Assembly: GCF_013404085.1 (NCBI RefSeq) | Contig: NZ_JABFHO010000001.1 | Location: 558,001-622,000, forward strand | Direction: 5' to 3' | DNA length: 64,000 bases | From: Winogradskyella helgolandensis | GTDB taxonomy: Bacteria > Bacteroidota > Bacteroidia > Flavobacteriales > Flavobacteriaceae | Part shown: positions 1-9,877 of the stretch, piece by piece | Numbering within the stretch: the stretch's first letter is position 1 | Layout: each line of letters opens with the position of its first letter | Notes under the pieces: generated by a model | Databases searched by the model: none | The model's input: only the letters and a program-made list of their open reading frames with translations | What the model was told of the DNA's origin: nothing | Program-made: the position numbers and the translations under genes

Positions 1-158
1 CTGTTTGTTGTGGTACCAATTGTTGTATTATTAAAGAAAACAGAAGCCGTTTCAATAGGCTGTTGAGTAACTTTATCAATTACTCGACCGGTAAGCGTTT
101 GTGAAACACAAAAAAAAGGACATAGAAGGATTAAAACAACTAGTTTACTTATCCTCAT
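1..158 (-). CDS. Secreted protein with carboxypeptidase-regulatory-like N-terminal domain (partial)
   Basis: The reading frame starts at the ATG at 158 and runs off the left edge, so only about 52 residues are visible. It begins with a typical signal peptide (MRISKLVVLILLCPFFCVSQ) and continues TLTGRVIDKVTQQPIETASV, the first strands of a CarboxypepD_reg-like beta-sandwich, as found at the N-terminus of many Bacteroidota outer-membrane and cell-surface proteins. The start overlaps the last 14 bases of the upstream acyltransferase gene, so the two are probably co-transcribed. What follows the domain (TonB receptor, adhesin or a short protein) lies outside the window, so the role is unknown. 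Confidence 0.75.
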   Translation of the reverse strand, partial: MRISKLVVLILLCPFFCVSQTLTGRVIDKVTQQPIETASVFFNNTTIGTTTN

Positions 159-1977
159 TGTTATCCATAAACTTGCGTTCTAGTTCTGCCTGAAATTCTT
201 CCATTACAGGTCTAACAGTGCTATCTGGTAGGTCTGCAATTTTTATATACATTAAGCCATCTACCGCATTATTAAACAACGGATCTACATTAAAAGCTAC
301 AAGTCTAGCGTTTTGTTTAATATACTTTTTCAGTAAAACAGGAAGTCGTAATGCTCCTGGTTCTACTTCGTCAATTATTTTATCAAACTTGTTTAAATCG
401 GCTTCGGTAGCATCAAAAACAAAATCTTTATCGGCATCTTTTAGTTTTACTTTAAACTCCTTTTTAGGATGTACATATTGCGCTACATAAGGATCGTAAT
501 AATGAGATTTCATAAACTCAATCATCAGACTTTTAGAAAAATTCGAAAACTGATTACTGATACTTACACCACCTATTAAATACTTATGTTCAGGAAAACG
601 CAATGTAATATGTACAATACCCTTCCAAAGTAAGAATAAAGGCATTGGTTTTTGCTGGTATTCTTTTATGATAAATGCACGACCCATTTCTATAGATTGG
701 CTCATCATTTTATGCAATTCAGGTTCAAATCGAAACAAATCTTGAAGATAAAAACCATCAATACCAAAGCGTTCATAAATCTTAGACCCTAAGCCCATTC
801 TGTAGGCACCTGCAATTAAGTTTTTCTCGTTATCCCATAAAAACATGTGATGGTAATAGGTATCAAATTTATCTAAATCAATCGCTTCATTAGTACCTTC
901 ACCGACTTCTCTAAAAGTAATTTCTCTAAGCCTTCCTATTTCTCTTAAAATATTAGGAATATCTTTTGCCGAAGCTAAAAACACTTCGTAATTTTTACTT
1001 TCTAACAATCTACAATCGCTCACTCTAAGTTTATCTACCTCAGCAATCATTACTTTTGGAGCAATTGGTGTCACAATACGCTTTGGTATTTTAGCTACTT
1101 TTAATTGTGATTGTATATTATCTAAAATCTTAGGTTTATCTTCAAATGTTTTAGACAACATATATGTTTTTCGTCTTAAAAATTCTGAAAACTCCGGAAG
1201 CGTTGGATGTAATTTTTGATCTTTAACAGAAATCGCCTTACCTACTCTTACTTTAATGATACGACGTTTTTGAGTTAAGACTTCTGAAGGCAACTTAGCC
1301 GTTCTTAATGTATCGCTTAGTTTAGAGAGTCTATAAAATAATCGACTATTTTTAGCATGAAAGTAAATAGGAACCACAGGGACTTCAGCTTTCTGAATTA
1401 ATTTCATAGCAGCTACTTCCCACTCTTTATCAACCACTAATTTTCCGTCTTTATAGGTAGAAACTTCACCAGCAGGAAACACACCCAACGGATGGCCATT
1501 TCTTAAATGCATAATCGCATTTTTAAAACCTGCAATACTGCTAGCCGCATCTTTTCTACCCTCAAAAGGATTTACTGGCATAATGTAAGGCTTAAGTGGC
1601 TCAATACGATGCAACAGAAAATTTGCAATGATTTTAAAATCGCTACGCTGTTCTATCATTAACTTTAACAGTAAAATACCATCAATCCCGCCAAGTGGAT
1701 GATTAGAGATTGTTATATAAGGCCCTTCTTTGGGTAGCCGTTTCATGTCTTCTTCAGGAATTTCAAACTTAATCTGAAACTCTTCTAAAATGGCATCTAA
1801 GAAGGCACCATCACTGAGATGTTTATTACGCTTATAAAACTTATTTATTGTAGAAATTTTAAGCACTTTCATTAACATCCAACCAAAGAAGGTACCTAAA
1901 AACCCATACTTATCAGCATGAATTGCTTTTGCAACTTCTTTTGCGGTTACTAAACCGGTATCAGATGATTTCCCCAT
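145..1977 (-). CDS. olsF: Bifunctional aminolipid acyltransferase, OlsF type (PlsC domain plus OlsB-like GNAT domain)
   Basis: This 610-residue protein fuses two acyltransferases. The N-terminal half (about residues 75-270) is PlsC/OlsA-like, with ISNHPLGGIDG as the NH...D catalytic block and VFPAGEVST as the substrate block. The C-terminal half (about 320-540) resembles the OlsB-type N-acyltransferases, with REITFREVGEGTNEAIDLD and LGRAF-like segments (SIEMGRAFIIKEYQQKP). This order is the one described for OlsF of Flavobacterium johnsoniae and Serratia, which N-acylates and then O-acylates an amino acid to make ornithine or glycine lipids. The head group cannot be read from sequence. It probably acts at the inner face of the cytoplasmic membrane. 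The start MGKSSDTGL is preceded by a short gap to the aspartate kinase gene, so it could be read through from there. Confidence 0.8.
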   Translation of the reverse strand: MGKSSDTGLVTAKEVAKAIHADKYGFLGTFFGWMLMKVLKISTINKFYKRNKHLSDGAFLDAILEEFQIKFEIPEEDMKRLPKEGPYITISNHPLGGIDGILLLKLMIEQRSDFKIIANFLLHRIEPLKPYIMPVNPFEGRKDAASSIAGFKNAIMHLRNGHPLGVFPAGEVSTYKDGKLVVDKEWEVAAMKLIQKAEVPVVPIYFHAKNSRLFYRLSKLSDTLRTAKLPSEVLTQKRRIIKVRVGKAISVKDQKLHPTLPEFSEFLRRKTYMLSKTFEDKPKILDNIQSQLKVAKIPKRIVTPIAPKVMIAEVDKLRVSDCRLLESKNYEVFLASAKDIPNILREIGRLREITFREVGEGTNEAIDLDKFDTYYHHMFLWDNEKNLIAGAYRMGLGSKIYERFGIDGFYLQDLFRFEPELHKMMSQSIEMGRAFIIKEYQQKPMPLFLLWKGIVHITLRFPEHKYLIGGVSISNQFSNFSKSLMIEFMKSHYYDPYVAQYVHPKKEFKVKLKDADKDFVFDATEADLNKFDKIIDEVEPGALRLPVLLKKYIKQNARLVAFNVDPLFNNAVDGLMYIKIADLPDSTVRPVMEEFQAELERKFMDNNEDK

Positions 1978-1997
1978 AAAACAAATGTAACAACTAT

Positions 1998-3248
1998 TTA
2001 CTTAGTAACAATTTGGACTGTCCCCTGAGCTAACTGCTTCAACAATACTACCTTATCTTTTTCCAGCTCTTTTACGACAGTATCATTATAGTGTCTAATC
2101 GTGTATAGACTCACATTATTGTGACAAACAACTTTAAACTTTGCCTTTAAATGTTGAAGTAATTTTTCTAAATTATCATATAAATTATCAATACACACAG
2201 AAAAACTAATAGCAGAATTCTGAATCACATCAACCTTCATTTTGTATAAGTGTAACAAACTAAAAATTTCACTAATATTTTCTTCCATAATATATGAAAA
2301 ATCTAAAGATGATAAAGAAATCAAAGTCTGATTTTTCTTAACAATAAAACAAGGCACTTCTGGTACTAAAGCTTTTCCTTTACTTACACATGTACCAGCT
2401 CCTTCAGGATTTAAAAATGATTTTACGTACAACGGAATTTCTTTTCTCTGTAATGGCTGAAGAGTTTTTGGGTGAATTACTGATGCTCCATAAAAAGCCA
2501 ACTCAATAGCTTCTCTATAGGATATTTGATGTAATAATTGTGCGTTTTCAAAATAACGTGGATCTGCATTTAAAACACCCGGAACATCCTTCCAAATGGT
2601 TACACTATTCGCATTTAAACAATATGCAAATATGGCTGCTGTATAATCACTTCCTTCTCTTCCTAAAGTTGTAGTAAAATTATTGGAATCACTTCCTAAA
2701 AATCCTTGCGTAATATTTAAAATATTAGCATCTAAATGAGATGAAATATTCTCTTGCGTTTTCTCCCAATTTACATTTGAACGTCTATAATAATTATCTG
2801 TTTTTATAAATTCCCTAACATCAACCCAATTATTTTTTAAACCAATTTCATTAAGATAGTTACTAATTATTGTTGTTGAAATTAATTCTCCATAACCAAT
2901 AACTTGGTCATACACATAATTGTAATCCGGAGATTTATTAGCTTTAAAAAATGCGTTTAATTCATCGAAAAGCGCTTTTACATCTGTAAATACTTGGTGA
3001 CGTTTATTCTCAAATAAATCTACTAAAATATCATCATGACATTTAATAACGTCGTGAATTGAACTTTGTAATTCACTTTTATTTTCAAAATAATTCTTAA
3101 TTACTAATTCCATTCTATTAGTTGTTTTTCCCATTGCTGAGACCACAACTAAAGTCCTATCATAACCTGTGGTTGTTAAAACTTTCGCCAAGTTTTTTAC
3201 ACCATCTGCATCTTTAACTGATGCACCTCCAAACTTAAAAATCCGCAT
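1998..3248 (-). CDS. lysC: Aspartate kinase
   Basis: Aspartate kinase phosphorylates L-aspartate, the first step toward lysine/diaminopimelate, threonine and methionine. The 416-residue protein opens with the nucleotide-binding strand MRIFKFGGASVKD (family KFGGxS) and carries TTLGREGSDYTAA and TIWKDVPGVLNADPR, which bind aspartate and ATP. The last ~110 residues (from about 300) form the paired ACT region that usually binds the feedback amino acid. The length fits a monofunctional enzyme and not a fusion to homoserine dehydrogenase. Its ATG shares one base with the stop of the GNAT gene upstream (TAATG), so translation of the two is likely coupled. Confidence 0.92.
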   Translation of the reverse strand: MRIFKFGGASVKDADGVKNLAKVLTTTGYDRTLVVVSAMGKTTNRMELVIKNYFENKSELQSSIHDVIKCHDDILVDLFENKRHQVFTDVKALFDELNAFFKANKSPDYNYVYDQVIGYGELISTTIISNYLNEIGLKNNWVDVREFIKTDNYYRRSNVNWEKTQENISSHLDANILNITQGFLGSDSNNFTTTLGREGSDYTAAIFAYCLNANSVTIWKDVPGVLNADPRYFENAQLLHQISYREAIELAFYGASVIHPKTLQPLQRKEIPLYVKSFLNPEGAGTCVSKGKALVPEVPCFIVKKNQTLISLSSLDFSYIMEENISEIFSLLHLYKMKVDVIQNSAISFSVCIDNLYDNLEKLLQHLKAKFKVVCHNNVSLYTIRHYNDTVVKELEKDKVVLLKQLAQGTVQIVTK

Positions 3249-3724
3249 TATAATTGGTTTAAATAATTTTTAATTCCTTGTTCATCCAAATGCACAACAT
3301 TCCAGTCGCGCTTTACATCTGCTCCTTTACTTTCATAAAAATTTATAGCTGGTTCGTTCCAATCTAAAACGTCCCAACTTATCCGTTTTACACCGCGTTG
3401 CTGTCCATATTTTACAACCACATCTAAAAGCTGAGTTCCTATACCTTTACCTCTACATTTTTCACTCACAATAAGATCTTCTAAATGCAAAATTTCACCT
3501 TTCCAAGTAGAATATCTTGGATATACTAAGGCGATGCCTTCAATTTTATTTTTAACTTCGCAAACAAAACATATAAACTTTGGATTTGATCCAAAACCAT
3601 CATTTTCTAAATCAGACATTGTAATTTCTACAGCATCTGCTTCTTTTTCGTAGGTTGCCAATTCTTGAATGAGTTCTAATACTCTTGGCATATCTTTAAT
3701 AAGTGCTAATCTCGGTTCGTTCAT
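3248..3724 (-). CDS. GNAT-family N-acetyltransferase
   Basis: A 158-residue single-domain GNAT enzyme. The acetyl-CoA loop is clear as CRGKGIGTQLLDVV (about residues 89-102), followed by the typical strand-helix WDVLDWNEPAINFYESKGA. The pattern is closest to diamine (spermidine/spermine-type) or thialysine acetyltransferases, but the acceptor cannot be fixed from sequence. The stop overlaps the aspartate kinase start by one base, which suggests a two-gene operon and perhaps a link to an amino-acid product. It is divergent from fbp with a 124-base gap that must hold both promoters. Confidence 0.85.
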   Translation of the reverse strand: MNEPRLALIKDMPRVLELIQELATYEKEADAVEITMSDLENDGFGSNPKFICFVCEVKNKIEGIALVYPRYSTWKGEILHLEDLIVSEKCRGKGIGTQLLDVVVKYGQQRGVKRISWDVLDWNEPAINFYESKGADVKRDWNVVHLDEQGIKNYLNQL

Positions 3725-3848
3725 TTTTTGAATAAAAGATTCAAAGATAATCTAAACTCAGTTTACAAAACAATTTTTTAAACTACGAAAACGTTATAGT
3801 TTGCTAAAAAATGCGATATTTGTGAGCTACTAATCAATATTACACTTC

Positions 3849-4853
3849 ATGTCAAAACGCAATCAAACTTTAGGTGAGTTCATCATCGAAAATCAAACCT
3901 CATTTAAATACACTTCTGGAGAGCTTTCCAGACTTCTAAATTCTATTCGGTTAGCTGCCAAAGTGGTGAATCATGAAGTTAATAAAGCGGGTTTAGTAGA
4001 TATTATTGGTAATGCTGGTGATACTAACATCCAAGGTGAGGATCAACAAAAACTAGATGTTTATGCCAATGACAAGTTTATTCAAACGCTAACTAAAAGA
4101 AATATCGTTTGTGGTATTGCTAGTGAAGAAGAAGATGATTTTATTGCCATTAACAGTCAGGATGAAAATCATCAAAATAAATATGTGGTATTAATTGACC
4201 CACTAGACGGATCATCTAATATAGATGTTAATGTTTCTGTAGGAACCATTTTTTCAATTTATAGACGTGTTACGCCAATTGGAACACCAGTAAAAATTGA
4301 AGATTTTTTACAGAAAGGAAGTGCGCAAGTTGCTGCTGGTTATGTAGTGTATGGAACATCTACTATGTTAGTTTACACAACTGGAGATGGTGTTAATGGT
4401 TTTACGCTTAATCCTGCGATTGGATCTTATTATTTATCACATCCAAATATGGAATTTCCTGTAGACGGCAACATTTACTCTGTAAATGAAGGTAATTATT
4501 CTGATTTCCCTGTAGGCATAAAAAAATATATAAAATACTGTCAACAAGATGAAGGAGAAAGACCATATACAAGTAGATATATTGGATCTTTAGTTTCAGA
4601 TTTCCATAGAAACATGATTAAAGGAGGCATATATATGTACCCAAAAAGCACTAAGAATCCAAAAGGAAAACTACGGTTATTGTATGAATGTAATCCAATG
4701 GCATTTATTGCAGAACAAGCTAAAGGTAAAGCGAGTGATGGTTTTACACGAATAATGGATATTCAGCCTACCGAATTACACGAGCGTGTACCTTTTATTT
4801 GTGGCAGTGTAAATATGGTAGAAAAAGCAGAAGAGTTTATGCGTAATAACTAA
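3849..4853 (+). CDS. fbp: Fructose-1,6-bisphosphatase, class I
   Basis: This enzyme hydrolyses fructose-1,6-bisphosphate to fructose-6-phosphate in gluconeogenesis. The 334-residue protein has the metal-binding motif [20 protein letters not shown] (about residues 117-136), the upstream acidic cluster GIASEEEDD, and the substrate-binding stretch [20 protein letters not shown], all of class I FBPases. The length is normal. A strong hairpin terminator follows at 4872-4905. A GATATTTG sequence about 40 bases upstream of the ATG resembles a -7 box with one mismatch, so a promoter there is plausible but not certain. Confidence 0.95.
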   Translation: MSKRNQTLGEFIIENQTSFKYTSGELSRLLNSIRLAAKVVNHEVNKAGLVDIIGNAGDTNIQGEDQQKLDVYANDKFIQTLTKRNIVCGIASEEEDDFIAINSQDENHQNKYVVLIDPLDGSSNIDVNVSVGTIFSIYRRVTPIGTPVKIEDFLQKGSAQVAAGYVVYGTSTMLVYTTGDGVNGFTLNPAIGSYYLSHPNMEFPVDGNIYSVNEGNYSDFPVGIKKYIKYCQQDEGERPYTSRYIGSLVSDFHRNMIKGGIYMYPKSTKNPKGKLRLLYECNPMAFIAEQAKGKASDGFTRIMDIQPTELHERVPFICGSVNMVEKAEEFMRNN

Positions 4854-4871
4854 TTACAACATACATATTAT

Positions 4872-4905
4872 AAAAAAAAGCAACTATTACTAGTTGCTTT
4901 TTTTT
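4872..4905. terminator. Bidirectional rho-independent terminator between fbp and the TerB-like gene
   Basis: AGCAACTA-TTAC-TAGTTGCT forms a perfect 8-base-pair stem with a 4-base loop. It is flanked by a run of A on the left and T on the right, so it can work for the convergent genes on both strands. Confidence 0.9.
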
Positions 4906-4930
4906 ATATATAATTAAGATGTGTAAACGA

Positions 4931-5362
4931 CTACCTGTTCATATTTTTCATTTCTGCTATAAACGTATCAGAGTCTACCTTATCATGAGCAAGAGCCAAG
5001 GCTTTATCTGCAATATACTTTACGTTCTGAGAATGAAATCCTAATCCCACACATATTTTTTCTAATAACCAATGTTGATTTGGTCCTTCAATATCATCAG
5101 CCCAGACCATACGAGCTAAATCGTATAACCGCTCTAAACGGTGATCATAAGAATGTGGGGCATTGATAGGATGACTATTATAATCTTCTAAAATTTCTTT
5201 AAAATCAAGCTCTGAAATATCTAAACGCGTAGCTAAACGCTCTAAAAAAGCTTTCTCTTTATCTGAAATTACACCATCGCTCATAGCTACTCTAACGATT
5301 GCTGCAAAATGGTCTTCGTTACGTTTTTTAAAACCGCTATCGAATAAATCTGAAAATGACAT
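4931..5362 (-). CDS. TerB-like tellurite-resistance family protein
   Basis: A 143-residue all-helical cytoplasmic protein. Residues 20-50 read AAIVRVAMSDGVISDKEKAFLERLA, the acidic helix-loop-helix (D...D..E) characteristic of the TerB/DjlA N-terminal fold that may bind metal. The family is named after tellurite resistance, but single-gene flavobacterial members have no proven role. It is a monocistronic gene convergent with fbp. No ter operon partners are nearby, so a function in tellurite resistance is not supported. Confidence 0.75.
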   Translation of the reverse strand: MSFSDLFDSGFKKRNEDHFAAIVRVAMSDGVISDKEKAFLERLATRLDISELDFKEILEDYNSHPINAPHSYDHRLERLYDLARMVWADDIEGPNQHWLLEKICVGLGFHSQNVKYIADKALALAHDKVDSDTFIAEMKNMNR

Positions 5363-5552
5363 ATATCTATTGTATTTATTATCTTATTATTAAATTGGGC
5401 ACAAATATAATTCTATTCAAAGAATAACAGTGTCCTCATTTAAACTTTTTGATTTTCACAGCACTGAAATAGTTTATATACTTACGTTAGTTAACACTTC
5501 AAAAAAGTTCAAAAATTAGCTTCACGATAAGAACTATGTCATTAATCTATAA

Positions 5553-5607
5553 ATTTTATTCATTTAAGTTTTTTGAATATTCAAATGAATAAAATCATGT
5601 ACTTTTG
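5553..5607 (+). promoter_or_regulatory. mfd promoter with nested palindromes
   Basis: A perfect -7 box TACTTTTG lies at 5600-5607, 20 bases before the mfd start codon. Just upstream, ATTTTATTCATTT (5553-5565) is repeated in inverted form as AAATGAATAAAAT (5583-5595). Inside this pair, TTTGAATATTCAAA (5572-5585) is a perfect 14-base palindrome. Their position immediately upstream of the -7 box suggests a repressor or activator site. No known regulator site was recognised. Confidence 0.6.
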
Positions 5608-5627
5608 CACCTTACAAACAAAGAAAC

Positions 5628-8600
5628 TTGAGTAAAGTATCTATTGCCCAAACATTCGCACAGACTTTGCAACTGCAAAATCTGCAAACTACTATTGCCC
5701 AAAGCGAAACAAAAACACATTTAAAAGGACTCGTTGGCTCCTCATTTTCAATTACGGTCGCCGAAGTTTTTAAAACAGCAGACCAACCCTTTTTATTAAT
5801 TTTTGATGATAAAGAAGAAGCCGCATTTTATCTTAATGATTTAGAACAACTCATTAATGATAAAGATGTGTTGTTTTATCCAGGAAGTTACAGAAGACCA
5901 TACCAAATTGAAGAAACCAATAATGCCAATGTCCTATTACGTGCAGAAGTTTTAAATCGAATCAATTCGCGTAAAAAACCATGTATTATTGTGACGTATC
6001 CAGATGCGCTTTTTGAAAAAGTAGTCACAAAAAAGGAACTCGAAAAGAACACACTTAAAATTTCTGTAGGAAATGATTTAAGTATCGATTTTGTAAACGA
6101 AGTCTTGTTTGAATATAAATTTAAGCGTGTCGATTTTGTAACAGAACCTGGTGATTTTTCAGTTCGTGGTGGTATTGTTGATGTCTTTTCATTTTCGCAT
6201 GATGAACCTTATCGAATAGAGTTTTTTGGAGATGAAGTTGATAGCATTAGAACGTTTGATGTAGAAACACAATTATCTACCGAGCGCATTAAAAAAGTGA
6301 GCATTATTCCAAATGTAGCTAATAAACAGATTGCTGAACAACGCGAAAGTTTTCTAAAATACATTTCGAATAAAACCGTTATTTTTTCTAAAAATGCATC
6401 ACTCACATTTTCAAGAATTGATGATTTTTACAAGAAGGCTGAAGAGGCTTTTAACAATTTATCTAGCGATATAAAACATGCGTCTCCTGAAGAATTATTC
6501 TGTAATTCAGATTTGCTAAAACGACAATTTCTGGACTATCCTTTGGTTGAATTTGGATCTGAAGCTTTTTTCGCGCAGCAACTTATTGCATTTTACACCA
6601 AACCACAACCAACGTTTAACAAGCAATTCAATTTATTAATTGAGGATTTAAACGAAAATCATGCTAACGGTATTACCAACTATATCGCTTGTGTAAGTGA
6701 ACAACAAGCCAAACGTTTTCACGATATTTTTGATGATGCTGAGCAGACTGTACATTATAAAACGGTTACGCTTTCGTTATACCAAGGTTTTGTAGATACA
6801 GAACATCAACTCGCAGTTTATACAGACCATCAGATTTTTGATCGTTATCATAAATTTCATCTTAAAAATGGCTACGCGAAGAAGCAAGCCATCACTTTAA
6901 AAGAACTCACAAATCTTGAAATTGGAGATTACGTGACTCACATTGACCATGGTATTGGTAAATTTGGTGGATTACAAAAAATTGATGTTGAAGGCAAAAA
7001 ACAAGAAGCCATTAAATTGGTGTACGGAGAACGGGATATTTTATACCTCAGCATTCACTCTCTACACAAAATTACCAAGTTTAACGGTAAAGATGGCAAG
7101 CCACCAACGGTTTATAAATTAGGAAGCAAAGCTTGGGCGACTTTAAAGCAAAAAACGAAATCTAGGGTTAAGGAGATTGCTTTCAACCTTATTAAATTAT
7201 ACGCTAAAAGAAAACTTAAAAAAGGATTTCAATACGCACCCGATAGCCATATGCAGTTGGAGTTGGAATCATCTTTTATCTACGAAGATACTCCAGATCA
7301 GATCACGTCCACAGCAGATATAAAAGCTGATATGGAAAGTGAACGACCAATGGATCGCCTCATCTGTGGTGACGTTGGTTTTGGAAAAACCGAAGTTGCC
7401 ATTAGAGCTGCTTTTAAAGCCGTAGATAATGGCAAACAAGTTGCTGTTTTAGTACCCACAACCATTTTGGCTTATCAGCATTCGCGCACATTTAAGGAAC
7501 GATTAAAAGATTTTCCGGTGACGGTAGATTATGTGAATCGTTTTAGAACCGCTAAAGAAAAACGCGAAACTTTAGAAGGCTTAGAAAAAGGAAGTGTTGA
7601 CATTATTATCGGAACCCACCAACTCGCTAGTAAAAACGTAAAATTTAAAGATTTAGGATTACTGATTGTTGATGAAGAACAGAAGTTTGGTGTTTCAGTA
7701 AAAGAAAAATTAAAGACGATAAAGGAAAACGTAGATGTTTTAACGTTAACCGCAACTCCGATTCCGAGAACATTGCAGTTTAGTTTAATGGCAGCACGAG
7801 ATTTATCGGTCATTAATACCGCTCCTCCAAATAGATACCCTATTGAAAGTAATGTCATTCGTTTTGGAGAAGAAACCATACGAGATGCCATTAGTTATGA
7901 AATTCAACGTGGTGGACAAATATATTTTATTCATAATAGAATTGAGAATATTAAGGAAGTTGCTGGCATGATTCAACGTTTAGTGCCTGATGCCAAAATT
8001 GGTATTGGTCATGGGCAACTGGATGGTAAGAAACTCGAAAACCTAATGCTTGCGTTTATGGATGGTGAGTTTGATGTGTTAGTCGCTACCACCATTGTAG
8101 AAAGTGGCTTAGATGTTCCAAATGCCAATACTATTTTTATTAATAACGCCAACAATTTTGGCCTGAGTGATTTACACCAAATGCGAGGTCGCGTTGGTCG
8201 TAGTAACAAAAAAGCATTCTGTTATTTTATTACTCCAGAATATTCTGCAATGACTGCTGATGCCAGAAAACGTATTTCGGCTTTAGAACAATTTACAGAA
8301 CTTGGAAGTGGATTTAACATTGCCATGAAGGATTTAGAAATCCGTGGTGCTGGTGATTTATTAGGTGGTGAACAAAGCGGATTTATTAATGACATAGGTT
8401 TTGATACGTATCAGAAAATTTTAAATGAAGCTATTGACGAATTAAAAGAAACTGAATTTTCAGATTTATATAAAGACGATGGTAAGCCGAAACAATACGT
8501 TAAGGATATGACCATTGATACGGATTTTGAATTGTTATTTCCAGATGATTACATCAATAATATTACCGAGCGTTTAAATCTTTATACGAAACTCAACGGC

Positions 8601-8960
8601 ATAAAAACAGAAGAAGAACTTACTAAGTTTGAAACTGAAGTTATTGACCGATTTGGTGAATTGCCAACTCAAGTTTCAGATTTATTAGATAGTGTTCGCT
8701 TGAAATGGATTGCCACAAAAATGGGAATTGAAAAACTGATTATGAAACAAGGTAAAATGATTGGTTATTTTGTTCAAGATCAACAAAGTGGATTTTATCA
8801 AAGTGAAGCATTTACTAAAGTTTTACAGTTTGTGCAGATGAATGCTAGCAAATGTAAAATGAAGGAAAAACAAACCAGAAAAGGGTTACGCTTATTAATT
8901 ACGTTCGATAAAATTAAGAACACCAAACAAGCTTTATTGGCTTTAAAAGATCTACAATGA
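5628..8960 (+). CDS. mfd: Transcription-repair coupling factor Mfd
   Basis: Mfd removes RNA polymerase stalled at DNA lesions and recruits UvrA for nucleotide excision repair. The 1110-residue protein has the UvrB-like N-terminal region (FYPGSYRRPYQIEETNN, RGGIVDVFSF), a CarD-like RNA-polymerase interaction domain around residues 430-490 (GDYVTHIDHGIGKFGG), the SF2 translocase motifs GDVGFGKTE (about 582), DEEQKFGV (about 682) and RGRVGRSNKKAFCYF (about 853), and the C-terminal TRCF domain. The start is TTG at 5628; no in-frame ATG lies between it and the -7 box, and the MSKVSIAQTF N-terminus fits. The stop overlaps the following permease gene by four bases. Confidence 0.96.
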   Translation: MSKVSIAQTFAQTLQLQNLQTTIAQSETKTHLKGLVGSSFSITVAEVFKTADQPFLLIFDDKEEAAFYLNDLEQLINDKDVLFYPGSYRRPYQIEETNNANVLLRAEVLNRINSRKKPCIIVTYPDALFEKVVTKKELEKNTLKISVGNDLSIDFVNEVLFEYKFKRVDFVTEPGDFSVRGGIVDVFSFSHDEPYRIEFFGDEVDSIRTFDVETQLSTERIKKVSIIPNVANKQIAEQRESFLKYISNKTVIFSKNASLTFSRIDDFYKKAEEAFNNLSSDIKHASPEELFCNSDLLKRQFLDYPLVEFGSEAFFAQQLIAFYTKPQPTFNKQFNLLIEDLNENHANGITNYIACVSEQQAKRFHDIFDDAEQTVHYKTVTLSLYQGFVDTEHQLAVYTDHQIFDRYHKFHLKNGYAKKQAITLKELTNLEIGDYVTHIDHGIGKFGGLQKIDVEGKKQEAIKLVYGERDILYLSIHSLHKITKFNGKDGKPPTVYKLGSKAWATLKQKTKSRVKEIAFNLIKLYAKRKLKKGFQYAPDSHMQLELESSFIYEDTPDQITSTADIKADMESERPMDRLICGDVGFGKTEVAIRAAFKAVDNGKQVAVLVPTTILAYQHSRTFKERLKDFPVTVDYVNRFRTAKEKRETLEGLEKGSVDIIIGTHQLASKNVKFKDLGLLIVDEEQKFGVSVKEKLKTIKENVDVLTLTATPIPRTLQFSLMAARDLSVINTAPPNRYPIESNVIRFGEETIRDAISYEIQRGGQIYFIHNRIENIKEVAGMIQRLVPDAKIGIGHGQLDGKKLENLMLAFMDGEFDVLVATTIVESGLDVPNANTIFINNANNFGLSDLHQMRGRVGRSNKKAFCYFITPEYSAMTADARKRISALEQFTELGSGFNIAMKDLEIRGAGDLLGGEQSGFINDIGFDTYQKILNEAIDELKETEFSDLYKDDGKPKQYVKDMTIDTDFELLFPDDYINNITERLNLYTKLNGIKTEEELTKFETEVIDRFGELPTQVSDLLDSVRLKWIATKMGIEKLIMKQGKMIGYFVQDQQSGFYQSEAFTKVLQFVQMNASKCKMKEKQTRKGLRLLITFDKIKNTKQALLALKDLQ

Positions 8961-9820
8961 ACGAAAAAAGTCATTTAAATAATCTTTTACTACTCTTAAT
9001 TGCTACCATTTGCCTAAGTACATCTGGTCCTCTAGGTAATTTTATAGACATGCCTACTCCTGTAATTATCTGGTGGCGCTCTATTTTAGCAGCTCTCATA
9101 CTTTTCTTTTTTTGTTTATATAAGGGCATTAATTTAAAAATAAACAATAAAAAAGACCGGTTCACCTTTTTTATTGCAGCGCTTTTAATGGGTGGCCATT
9201 GGATCTTTTATTTCTATGCTTTAAAGTTATCCAATGTTGCTATTGGTATGATATCATTATTTACATTTCCGGTTATTATAGCCCTTTTAGAACCTTTCTT
9301 TTCAAAAATAAAATTAGATCCTATTCACATCCTTTTAGGTGTAATGGTACTTCTAGGTATTTACATTTTAGCACCAGAATTTAATTTAGAAAACAGTCAA
9401 TTACAAGGCATTATGTGTGGCATACTTTCCGCAATATGCTATGCTTTAAGAATTTTAATGTTAAAAGATCATATTACAAAGTATAATGGGATAATGCTAA
9501 TGTTTTATCAAGTGCTAATTCTAACTGTAGTATTAGCCCCAACATTATATTTTATGGATACCTCTAATATCACATCGCAGTATCCATACGTTCTGTTACT
9601 AGCAATAGTAACCACAACTATTGGACACACCATGTTTGTAAATAGTTTAAAATACTTTAAAGCCAGTACAGCGAGTATTATTGGAAGCACGCAACCTGTA
9701 TTCGGAATTATAATCGCCTACTTTTTCTTAAATGAAATACCAACAAAACATACCTTTGTTGGAGGTGCTTTAATATTGGCTACCGTTGTAATTGAAAGTG
9801 TAAGATCAAAAAAGAAATAG
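8957..9820 (+). CDS. DMT-superfamily (EamA) inner-membrane permease
   Basis: A 287-residue protein with about ten hydrophobic segments arranged as two EamA repeats (the second begins near residue 150 with GIMCGILSAICYALRILML). A characteristic GSTQPVFGIIIAYFFLNE segment lies near residue 245. Members export amino acids or other metabolites; the substrate is unknown. Its ATG overlaps the mfd stop (ATGA), so it is translated from the mfd transcript. A functional link to repair is not implied. Confidence 0.88.
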   Translation: MNEKSHLNNLLLLLIATICLSTSGPLGNFIDMPTPVIIWWRSILAALILFFFCLYKGINLKINNKKDRFTFFIAALLMGGHWIFYFYALKLSNVAIGMISLFTFPVIIALLEPFFSKIKLDPIHILLGVMVLLGIYILAPEFNLENSQLQGIMCGILSAICYALRILMLKDHITKYNGIMLMFYQVLILTVVLAPTLYFMDTSNITSQYPYVLLLAIVTTTIGHTMFVNSLKYFKASTASIIGSTQPVFGIIIAYFFLNEIPTKHTFVGGALILATVVIESVRSKKK

Positions 9821-9877
9821 GATAATTAAAATGGCTTAATTTTTGAAGCTCATTAAAAGATAAAACAGTATATACAA

